Origin: an uncultured Bacilli bacterium
GTDB taxonomy: Bacteria > Bacillota_I > Bacilli_A > RF39 > UBA660
Assembly (NCBI GenBank): GCA_934167875.1
Contig: CAKPMC010000002.1
Location: 1 to 64,000, forward strand
Direction: 5' to 3'
Length of the DNA stretch: 64,000 nt
A program made the translations under genes and the position numbers. The first letter of the stretch is position 1. Every line of letters begins with the position of its first letter. Of this stretch, positions 17,383 to 24,990 are shown piece by piece. A model generated the notes under the pieces. The model worked only from the letters and a program-made list of their open reading frames with translations. It made no database searches and had not been told where the DNA came from.

Positions 17383-18156
17383 ATGTATAATATTTGTTTT
17401 TATTTTATAATGTTTTTATTTTATGCAATATTCGGTTGGGTAATGGAGTGCATTGTTTGTTCAATAAATTCTAAAAAATTTGTTCATGATCGTGGGTTCT
17501 TAATAGGACCATATTGTCCAATATATGGCTATGGTGCCATGTATATGTACTTTTTCCTAAATCGTTACTATAACGATCCTATTGCCTTATTTGTAATGGC
17601 TATGGTAGGTACCTCAGCACTAGAATATTTTACTAGTTATTTTATGGAAAAATTATTTAAAGCTAGATGGTGGGATTATTCTAATGTTAGATTTAATCTA
17701 GAAGGAAGAATTTGTCTTAGAAACTCAATAGCTTTTGGTATTTTAGGTATGGCATTTGTCTATATTTTAAATCCATGCTTCCTATCTGTAATAGAAAAAA
17801 TTCCTAATACTGTTTTGATTGTTATAAGTTGTTTTTGTTTTATTGTATTTTTAACAGATAATATCCTATCTTTTTCTATAATGTCTAAATTAAAGAAAAA
17901 TTTAACTAGCATTCGTAAAGATTCAACTTCTGATATTGATAAACAAGTACGAAAGATGTTATCTAATAATAAATTTTATTGGCGTAAGTTATTTAATTCT
18001 TTCCCAAAGGTAAAAATTTCATTACCGAGTGGTGAAGCTATTACTAATTCTATTAGAAAAACATTAGATAGTTTTGATGTTTTAAGAAAAGAAAGAAAGA
18101 AGCGTAAAAAAGAATTGAAAAAGGAACTAAAAGGTAAAAAAGAATCTAGTAAGTAG
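17383..18156 (+). CDS. Multi-pass membrane protein, putative ABC-transporter type IV (PF06541-like)
   Basis: 257 residues with about five membrane segments in the first 170 residues. YAIFGWVMECIVCSINSKKFVHDRGFLIGPYCPIYGYGA near the start and LEYFTSYFMEKLFKARWWDYS near 80-100 are hallmarks of the CmpB-like membrane family. The last 85 residues are a basic cytoplasmic tail rich in Lys and Arg. Function in this family is not established. The start at 17383 follows AGGTGAGG; the GTG at 17374 lies inside that site. Confidence 0.8.
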   Translation: MYNICFYFIMFLFYAIFGWVMECIVCSINSKKFVHDRGFLIGPYCPIYGYGAMYMYFFLNRYYNDPIALFVMAMVGTSALEYFTSYFMEKLFKARWWDYSNVRFNLEGRICLRNSIAFGILGMAFVYILNPCFLSVIEKIPNTVLIVISCFCFIVFLTDNILSFSIMSKLKKNLTSIRKDSTSDIDKQVRKMLSNNKFYWRKLFNSFPKVKISLPSGEAITNSIRKTLDSFDVLRKERKKRKKELKKELKGKKESSK

Positions 18157-18166
18157 ATTCTTTTTT
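18140..18166 (+). terminator. Intrinsic terminator
   Basis: AAGAATCTA-gtaag-TAGATTCTT followed by T residues, overlapping the stop of the membrane protein gene. Confidence 0.85.
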
Positions 18167-18215
18167 GTATAAAAATAGTTATTTATTCTCAATATAAAAT
18201 TGAGGAGATGAAAGA

Positions 18216-18488
18216 ATGGATTTAGTACCACAAATTATTTCAACTAAAGATTTTGCATACTTATCAGATATGTTTGAATGGAATTATAATGCTTTTAAGC
18301 AAGTAAATCATTTTATGAAAGAGGTAAATGATTCTGAAATAAAGGAATTATTAGAAAGAGTAAAAAATATGCATGAAGATCATCTATACTATATAATTTC
18401 AATTTTAAGAAAAGATGAATTAGAAGAGTGTGATTGTGATGAATGTCAGTGTGAAGACTGTGAATGCGAGGATGAAGATGATGAATAA
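18216..18488 (+). CDS. Small helical protein with an acidic Cys-rich tail, possible spore coat partner
   Basis: 90 residues. The first 65 look like a helical-pair region (DFAYLSDMFEWNYNAFKQVNHFMKEV, then ELLERVKNMHEDHLYYIISILRK) with similarity in style to ferritin-like or CotF-like bundles. The end has alternating Cys and acidic residues (ECDCDECQCEDCECEDEDDE), suggesting metal binding or crosslinking. The gene overlaps the CotF-like gene downstream, so they share an operon. Function is inferred only from that neighbour. Confidence 0.75.
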   Translation: MDLVPQIISTKDFAYLSDMFEWNYNAFKQVNHFMKEVNDSEIKELLERVKNMHEDHLYYIISILRKDELEECDCDECQCEDCECEDEDDE

Positions 18489-18807
18489 TAAAGAAATTAA
18501 GAATAGTCAAAAGGAAGTTCCAAGTGGCATTAAAATGAATGATAGAGATTATTTAAATAGTATTTTGGAACTTGAAAAGAATATGTCAAATAATTACTCA
18601 ATAGCCTTAAATGAAGCAAGTAATGATTATTTATATGAAGATTATTTTTCAATGCTAGAAGATAGTAAAGATATGGCTAGAGAACTATATAATTTAATGT
18701 TTAAAAATGGCTGGTATTCTTTAGAAGAAATTGATAATACTAAATTAGATAATAAAATTAATACTTTAGAACAGAAATTGGTAGATATTGGAATTAAAGA
18801 AGCTTAG
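18478..18807 (+). CDS. Spore coat protein, CotF-like
   Basis: About 109 residues. From about residue 20, NDRDYLNSILELEKNMSNNYSIALNEASNDYLYEDYFSMLEDSKDMARELYNLMFKNGWYSLE matches the CotF-family four-helix pattern with its GWY end. It probably sits in the spore coat. The start is uncertain among ATGs at 18472, 18478 and 18481; 18478 gives the best spacing from GAGG and overlaps the preceding stop. Confidence 0.8.
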   Translation: MMNNKEIKNSQKEVPSGIKMNDRDYLNSILELEKNMSNNYSIALNEASNDYLYEDYFSMLEDSKDMARELYNLMFKNGWYSLEEIDNTKLDNKINTLEQKLVDIGIKEA

Positions 18808-18818
18808 GCTTCTTTTTC
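18797..18818 (+). terminator. Intrinsic terminator after the coat gene pair
   Basis: AAGAAGC-ttag-GCTTCTT followed by TTTCTTT, overlapping the stop codon. Confidence 0.8.
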
Positions 18819-18868
18819 TTTGGTAATTTTTATTTTTATGATATACTTAATTTGGAAAGGGTGAGAGA

Positions 18869-19399
18869 ATGAAAAAGAATAAGTTATTAATCATTTTATT
18901 TGCTTTAGTGTTAATAGTAACAGGATGTAACAAAAAGGAAGAAGATACTACAAAAACAGGTAGTAATACTAATACCACAACAGAAGATAAAACTAATACT
19001 AGCGATACTAAAATATTAACATGTACTGCTGATAAAACTGATGAACTAGGTTCTACTATTGAAGCTGTTTATAAGGTTACATATAAAGATGAATATGTAG
19101 ATTTAATTGAAACTGAGGAAAAGGTAACTTCAGATAATAGTCAAGTATTAGATTATTATAAAGAAGCAATCGAAAGTATTTATTTACCTTATAAGGATTT
19201 AGATCATTATGATTATAATGTTATCAAAAAAGGTAATCAAGTAATTAGTACAACTAAGATAGATTATTCTAGTATTGATACAGATAAAATGATTGAAATT
19301 AATTCAGCTATGAAATCACTTATTAAAGATGGTAAAATAAAAGTAAGTGATGTAAAAAGTTTATATGAAAGTAGCCAAGTAGGCGCTACTTGCAAATAA
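18869..19399 (+). CDS. Lipoprotein, YehR/DUF1307-like
   Basis: 176 residues with a lipoprotein signal peptide ending in a lipobox (IVTGC, C20), then a Ser/Thr/Asn-rich linker (about 21-47). The globular domain (about 48-176) begins ILTCTADKTDELGSTIEAVYKVTYKD and ends in a Cys (GATCK), suggesting one disulfide. The layout resembles YehR/DUF1307 lipoproteins of unknown function. AAAGGGTGAGAGA precedes the ATG. Confidence 0.75.
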   Translation: MKKNKLLIILFALVLIVTGCNKKEEDTTKTGSNTNTTTEDKTNTSDTKILTCTADKTDELGSTIEAVYKVTYKDEYVDLIETEEKVTSDNSQVLDYYKEAIESIYLPYKDLDHYDYNVIKKGNQVISTTKIDYSSIDTDKMIEINSAMKSLIKDGKIKVSDVKSLYESSQVGATCK

Positions 19400-19424
19400 G
19401 TGCTAACAAGCACTTATTTCTTTA
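19394..19424 (+). terminator. Intrinsic terminator after the lipoprotein gene
   Basis: AAATAAGTGC-taacaa-GCACTTATTT followed by CTTT, overlapping the stop codon. Confidence 0.75.
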
Positions 19425-19433
19425 GGAGGGAAT

Positions 19434-20330
19434 ATGTTACAGGTTAAAAATATTACTAAGTATTATGGTGATAATCTGGCCGTTGACAATTTATCATTCA
19501 CAGTAAAAGATGGCGAAATTTTTGGCTTACTAGGTAGTAATGGTGCTGGTAAAACAACTACTTTCCGTATAATTATGGGTTTGTTGGATAGTAATAGTGG
19601 TAGTGTTACTTTAAATGGTAAAAAAATTGATTATAATATGACAGATCAAATTGGTTTTGTAACTGAAGAGAGAAGTTTACTTACTAAAATGACAGTTAGG
19701 GAACAGGTTATTTACTATGGTAGATTAAAAGGACTTAGTGAAAGTGAAATATTAAAAAGATTGGATATATGGTTAGAAAAGTTTCAAATTACAGATTACA
19801 AAAATCGTAAAATCAAAGAATTATCTAAGGGTAATCAGCAAAAAATTCAGTTTATAGCAGCTGTTATCAATAATCCTAAATTATTAATATTAGATGAACC
19901 ATTTACCGGTTTGGATCCTATTAATGTAGGTCAGTTAAAAGATGCTATCTATGAGCTACAAAAAAATGGTTGCTCAATTATATTTTCATCTCATCAAATG
20001 GAACATATAGAACAGTTCTGTGAAAAATTAGTCATTCTAGTAAAAGGAAAACCAGTACTAGAAGGCTATTTGAAAGATATTAAAGAAGATTATCAAAAGA
20101 AAAATATAATTATTCGTGGTGATGTTAAACTAACAGAACTAAAAGAAATAAAAGGTGTGTTAGAAGTTAATAAAAAACTTAATGAATATGAAGTAAAAAT
20201 AGAAAATAATAGTATTGTTTCAGAAGTATTTAAAAAAATATCTCACCATAATATTACTAAATTTGTGGTAGAAGAGCCTAGCTTAAATGAAATATTTATT
20301 GCGAAAGTAGGTGCTGTATATGATGAATAA
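19434..20330 (+). CDS. ABC transporter ATP-binding protein (NatA/YhaQ-like)
   Basis: 298 residues. Walker A GSNGAGKT at 34-41, signature LSKGNQQKIQF near 137, Walker B LLILDEPFTGLD near 157 and switch His in SSHQMEH. The C-terminal extension (about 215-298) is typical of NatA-type exporter ATPases. It pairs with the permease whose start overlaps its end. Substrate unknown; sodium or antimicrobial export is possible. Confidence 0.9.
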   Translation: MLQVKNITKYYGDNLAVDNLSFTVKDGEIFGLLGSNGAGKTTTFRIIMGLLDSNSGSVTLNGKKIDYNMTDQIGFVTEERSLLTKMTVREQVIYYGRLKGLSESEILKRLDIWLEKFQITDYKNRKIKELSKGNQQKIQFIAAVINNPKLLILDEPFTGLDPINVGQLKDAIYELQKNGCSIIFSSHQMEHIEQFCEKLVILVKGKPVLEGYLKDIKEDYQKKNIIIRGDVKLTELKEIKGVLEVNKKLNEYEVKIENNSIVSEVFKKISHHNITKFVVEEPSLNEIFIAKVGAVYDE

Positions 20331-21636
20331 ATTTTGGTTTTTAACCGGTGCCAGTCTAAAGAAAAAATTAAAAAGTAAATGGTTTTTAATCATAAATATT
20401 ATCCTAGCTGTTGTTATCGTAGGAATTGTAAATATTGATACTATTATTAAAGCTTTTGGTGGTGATTTTAATAATACCAATGAAATTATTGTTATAGATA
20501 ATACTGGCTATGCATATTCCATTTTTGAGAAAAATTTAAATAGTTTTAATGAGACTTTGGATATGGATTATACTTTTAATACTGAAAAATCATCAGTGCC
20601 TGTAGAAACAGTAAAAGAAAAATTAGAAAATACAGATAAAGTATTAATTGTTCTAGAAAATAGTGATGATAGCTATATTAAGGCAAGTATTATTAGTGAT
20701 TCATATATTGATACAGCTTATTATCAACTATTATATCAAGCCCTATCAACCACTAAGACTGAAGTCGCTTTTTCACTAACTAATATTGATCAAAAAGAAT
20801 TAGAAAAGGTTACTAGTAGTATTAAGGTAGATAGAATATTACTTAATGAAAATAAAAATTCAGAAGAAGAAAACATGGAAATGGTAATGGGTACTGTTTT
20901 TCCTACTGTTATTTTACCATTCTTTATTTTAGTAGTATTTTTAGTTCAAATGATAGGGGCTGAAATTAACGAAGAAAAACAAACTCGTAGTATGGAAGTA
21001 ATTATATCTAATGTTAGTCCAAAGGCTCATTTCTTTTCTAAGGTAGTAGCTAGTAATACCTTTGTATTATTACAAGGAGCTTTATTAATTATATATGGTA
21101 TTATTGCATTACTAATAAGAAATAATACAGCTACTGGTGGTGCTTCTAGTATAACATCCCAAATAACTAGTATCTGGGATAGTTTAGTTAGTAGTGGCTT
21201 TGTTGATAAATTGAACTATATTATTCCACTAACACTTATCTTAATGGTTTTATCATTCTTAACATATTCACTTGTAGCTGGAATTCTTGCTTCTATGACA
21301 GTAAGTATGGAGGATTATCAGCAAATTCAAACTCCAATTATGTTAATATGTTTAGCAGGCTATTACTTAGCTATAATGGCTGGAATGTTTGAAGGAAGTA
21401 CTTTAATTAAAGTATTATCTTATGTACCTTTCTTATCTTGTTTGTTATCACCAGCTTTACTAGTAATAGGTCAAATAGGTATAGTTGATGTAGTAATATC
21501 TATTTTAATTCTATGTGCCTTTAATTTTATATTAATAAGATATGGTCTAAAAATATACAAAATAGGTATTTTGAATTATTCTACTGATAAAATGTGGCAC
21601 AAATTATTTAAAGCTATCAAATCAAAAGAAGTTTAA
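20320..21636 (+). CDS. ABC transporter permease (NatB/YhaP-like, ABC-2 family)
   Basis: About 438 residues. A first membrane segment near 20-40 is followed by a large extracytoplasmic domain (about 45-190) and then five or six segments from about 200, with GAEINEEKQTRSMEVIISNVSPKAHFFSKV, the ABC-2/NatB signature, near 225-250. The start is one of two adjacent ATGs (20320, 20323) inside the 3' end of the ATPase gene, so translation is coupled. Forms an exporter with the upstream ATPase. Confidence 0.88.
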   Translation: MMNKFWFLTGASLKKKLKSKWFLIINIILAVVIVGIVNIDTIIKAFGGDFNNTNEIIVIDNTGYAYSIFEKNLNSFNETLDMDYTFNTEKSSVPVETVKEKLENTDKVLIVLENSDDSYIKASIISDSYIDTAYYQLLYQALSTTKTEVAFSLTNIDQKELEKVTSSIKVDRILLNENKNSEEENMEMVMGTVFPTVILPFFILVVFLVQMIGAEINEEKQTRSMEVIISNVSPKAHFFSKVVASNTFVLLQGALLIIYGIIALLIRNNTATGGASSITSQITSIWDSLVSSGFVDKLNYIIPLTLILMVLSFLTYSLVAGILASMTVSMEDYQQIQTPIMLICLAGYYLAIMAGMFEGSTLIKVLSYVPFLSCLLSPALLVIGQIGIVDVVISILILCAFNFILIRYGLKIYKIGILNYSTDKMWHKLFKAIKSKEV

Positions 21637-21650
21637 TACTTCTTTTTTTA
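21624..21650 (+). terminator. Intrinsic terminator after the ABC exporter pair
   Basis: AAAAGAAGT-ttaat-ACTTCTTTT followed by T residues, overlapping the permease stop codon. Confidence 0.8.
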
Positions 21651-21699
21651 AATTTCATGTTATAATATTAAGCACTCATATAAAAAAGGAAGTGTTATT

Positions 21700-22551
21700 A
21701 TGTCAAATTATGAATTATTAATGTATTTAAGAAAACATTTAGATTACTTTGATGGTGTTAGTGAAAATGACTTTAATCTGTTATTTATTTTAGATAGTAA
21801 CAATTTTTCTTATGGAGGAGATTATTTATACAGAGTAACACCTTTATTAAAACAGATAGCAGAATATGCTATAATTCCAGTTATTTTATCAGAGGGTGAA
21901 ATGACGCGAATTGATTCTTTACTAGAAAATCAAGAGGAAACACTATTAACATCAGTACTAGAATTTACTGGTTATTGTCATAATTATATAAGTAGATTAA
22001 TTGACTACAATTGTGATCATCCATGCGTTAGAAATTTAGAATATAAGGAACGTATAAGTAGTTTATATGAAGAAATGATGAATACTACAGCAGAAATAAT
22101 TGGTAATGCACCTAATCCGTTATTAAAAGAAGAAATCCTTGATTTATATTCAGCAGTAGATAACGCCGTTTATGATAATATCGATGGTAATTTTGATAAA
22201 GTAATTAATAAATTAGATGAATATAAAATAAAAACAGTTAAAGAGTTACTTGCAGAACTAAAGAATTTTACCATCAATACATTTTATAGTCAATCACTCT
22301 TATTAGGATTAAAAGGATATTCTTTTTTTGAAAATAATAATATTTTTCTTTTTAATTCTTGTCAGGTAGATAATTTATCAAAAATTATATCTATAGCTAG
22401 TGCTACTACTAATTTATCTATTGACGAAGAACTAGAATCGTTACTTAATGAATTACTTTATAGTTATCAATTATACAGTAGTTATCGTTACTATTATCTT
22501 GAATCAGATATTCATGAGAAAGAATACTTACTTAGAAATAGCCAAATGTAA
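21700..22551 (+). CDS. Unknown, mostly helical cytoplasmic protein
   Basis: 283 residues without signal peptide or membrane segment. It is Leu, Asn and acid rich and mostly helical, with a region of Cys and His (FTGYCHNYISRLIDYNCDHPCVRNLEY near 89-115) that could bind metal. GGAAGTGTTATT precedes the ATG. It stands alone between two ABC transporter loci. I do not recognise the family. Confidence 0.7.
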   Translation: MSNYELLMYLRKHLDYFDGVSENDFNLLFILDSNNFSYGGDYLYRVTPLLKQIAEYAIIPVILSEGEMTRIDSLLENQEETLLTSVLEFTGYCHNYISRLIDYNCDHPCVRNLEYKERISSLYEEMMNTTAEIIGNAPNPLLKEEILDLYSAVDNAVYDNIDGNFDKVINKLDEYKIKTVKELLAELKNFTINTFYSQSLLLGLKGYSFFENNNIFLFNSCQVDNLSKIISIASATTNLSIDEELESLLNELLYSYQLYSSYRYYYLESDIHEKEYLLRNSQM

Positions 22552-22621
22552 ATAATAAAAATAAATTGCTATATTCTAATATTTTTCTTGTATAATACTA
22601 TTAGACATATAAGGAGGAATT

Positions 22622-24919
22622 ATGTTAGAACTAAAAAATATTAATAAAAGTTATAAAACCGGAAACTTTATTCAGCATGCTTTAAAAGATGTTTCTATTA
22701 ACTTTAGAAAAAATGAATTTGTTGCTATTTTAGGTGCTAGTGGTAGTGGTAAAACAACACTTTTAAATATAATAGGTGGACTAGATCGTTATGATAGTGG
22801 TGATTTAATCATTAATAATAAATCTACTAAAAAATTTAAAAGTCTTGACTGGGATCGTTATCGTAATAATTGTATTGGTTTTATTTTTCAAAGCTATAAT
22901 TTAATACCACATATTTCTATTTTAGATAACGTTGAGATGGGAATGACTTTAAGTGGTGTAAATAGTAAAACTAGAAGAAGAAAAGCCAAAGAAGCTTTAA
23001 AAAAAGTAGGTTTATTAGAACATATTCACAAAAAACCTAATCAGCTTTCTGGTGGACAGATGCAAAGGGTAGCAATAGCACGTGCTTTAGTAAATGATCC
23101 TGACATTATCCTAGCCGATGAACCAACAGGAGCACTTGATACCAAAACAAGTATTCAAATAATGGAATTAATCAAAGAAATAGCTAAAAATAAATTAGTA
23201 ATTATGGTAACTCATAACCCAGATTTAGCTAAAGAATATGCTACTAGAATAATAGAATTCCAAGATGGAGTAAAATTAAGTGATTCTAATCCAATTAAAG
23301 AAACTGAAAAAGATAATAAAACTTTGAAAATACGAAAAACAGCTATGAGTTTCTTAACAGCCCTAAAGTTATCTTTCAATAATATAAAAACTAAAAAAGG
23401 TAGAACATTAATAACTGCTTTTGCATCAAGTATTGGTATTATTGGTATAGGATTAATTTTATCTTTATCAAATGGTTTTAAAATAGAAGTAGATAAATTT
23501 GAAAAAAATTCATTGTCTCAAGCTCCAATTATTATAAGTACTCAAGCCATGAGCGCTAATAGTGAAGATTTTGAAGAACTGACATCTAAAAAATTAGACA
23601 AATATCCTGAATCTAAAGAAGTACATGTTCAAAAAGATATAATTAAAACTATGTATCATACTAATAAAATTACTGATAATTATATATCATATTTAGAAAA
23701 AATTGATTCTAAATATTTAGCTGGTGTTTCATATGCTAAAGGTACTAATTTAATTGTTGTTAATAAAGATAGTAATAATAAATATAATTTAGTCTCAACT
23801 CTTAACTCAGGAGTTCAAGAATGGACATTATTACCAACCAATCCTAATAATGATAAAAATGGTGTTATAGATAATATGTACGATGTAATTGCTGGTGAAA
23901 TAAACAATAATGAACCAGGATTAATACTTCAAGTTGATAGTAAAAATCAAGTATATGAATCTGTTTTAGAAGCTCTTGGTATTGAACATAAAGAAACAGT
24001 AACTTTCGATGAAATAATGAATAAAGAATTAAAAGTAATATTAAATAACGATTATTATATTAAATCTGGTAATATGTTTTATCCAAGTCAAGATTTAGAG
24101 AAATTATATAATAATAAAAACAGTATTACGATAAAAGTTCAAGCTATAATTCGTGGTAAAGAAGATCAAGAAATGTTAACTAACGGTAGTGGCTTTGCAT
24201 ATACAAACGCTTTAACTCAAAAAGTAATAGAAGCCAATAAAAATTCCGATATTGTTAAGGCCCAAGAAAAAATAAATTATAATATTTTAACTAATTCACC
24301 ATTTGATGAAACTAGTACTAAGGAATATATGCTAGGATACTTAGGAAGTGATGTTGTACCAATAGCTATATATTTATATCCACAAGATTTCAATTCTAAA
24401 GAAGAAATAACTAATTACTTAGATAAATATAATGAAGATAAAAAAAGTGATGATAAAATAGAATATACTGATATGGCCTCTATGATATCAAGCTTATCAG
24501 GTGGAATAATGGATGCTATCACAGTAGTATTAATAGCCTTTTCATCAATTTCCCTAATCGTATCAAGTATTATGATAGCTATAATTACCTATATTAGTGT
24601 TTTAGAAAGAACTAAAGAAATTGGTATCTTAAGGGCTCTTGGTGCTAGAAAAAAGGATATTAAACGTGTATTCAATGCTGAAACATTCATAATAGGATTA
24701 ACTAGTGGCTTACTAGGAATAATTATAGCTTATTTACTTACTATTCCAACTAACCACATTATTGAGAATCTATCAGGCTTAGCTGGAGTTGCTAAATTAA
24801 ATATTATTCATGCCATTATATTAGTTATTATAAACGTTATTTTAACGATGATAGGTGGAGCTATTCCTGCTAGAATGGCAAGTAAGAAAAATCCAGTAGA
24901 AGCATTAAGAACTGAATAA
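22622..24919 (+). CDS. MacB-like ABC transporter: fused ATPase and FtsX-type permease
   Basis: 765 residues. The ATPase domain (1-225) has Walker A GASGSGKT at 38-45, LSGGQMQRVAIARAL near 140 and Walker B IILADEPTGALD near 161. After a linker come a membrane segment near 265, an extracytoplasmic domain (about 285-615), and three C-terminal segments of the FtsX fold ending PARMASKKNPVEALRTE. MacB-type proteins act as mechanotransmitters or export peptides or lipids at the envelope. AAGGAGGAATT precedes the ATG. Confidence 0.9.
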   Translation: MLELKNINKSYKTGNFIQHALKDVSINFRKNEFVAILGASGSGKTTLLNIIGGLDRYDSGDLIINNKSTKKFKSLDWDRYRNNCIGFIFQSYNLIPHISILDNVEMGMTLSGVNSKTRRRKAKEALKKVGLLEHIHKKPNQLSGGQMQRVAIARALVNDPDIILADEPTGALDTKTSIQIMELIKEIAKNKLVIMVTHNPDLAKEYATRIIEFQDGVKLSDSNPIKETEKDNKTLKIRKTAMSFLTALKLSFNNIKTKKGRTLITAFASSIGIIGIGLILSLSNGFKIEVDKFEKNSLSQAPIIISTQAMSANSEDFEELTSKKLDKYPESKEVHVQKDIIKTMYHTNKITDNYISYLEKIDSKYLAGVSYAKGTNLIVVNKDSNNKYNLVSTLNSGVQEWTLLPTNPNNDKNGVIDNMYDVIAGEINNNEPGLILQVDSKNQVYESVLEALGIEHKETVTFDEIMNKELKVILNNDYYIKSGNMFYPSQDLEKLYNNKNSITIKVQAIIRGKEDQEMLTNGSGFAYTNALTQKVIEANKNSDIVKAQEKINYNILTNSPFDETSTKEYMLGYLGSDVVPIAIYLYPQDFNSKEEITNYLDKYNEDKKSDDKIEYTDMASMISSLSGGIMDAITVVLIAFSSISLIVSSIMIAIITYISVLERTKEIGILRALGARKKDIKRVFNAETFIIGLTSGLLGIIIAYLLTIPTNHIIENLSGLAGVAKLNIIHAIILVIINVILTMIGGAIPARMASKKNPVEALRTE

Positions 24920-24937
24920 TTTTTCAGTTCTTTTTCT
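24907..24937 (+). terminator. Intrinsic terminator after the MacB-like gene
   Basis: AAGAACTGA pairs with TCAGTTCTT and is followed by TTTCTTT; it overlaps the stop codon. Confidence 0.8.
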
Positions 24938-24990
24938 TTACTTTATTTTAAGAAAAAGGTAAACTATAATTAGTTATAGTAGGTGATAGA

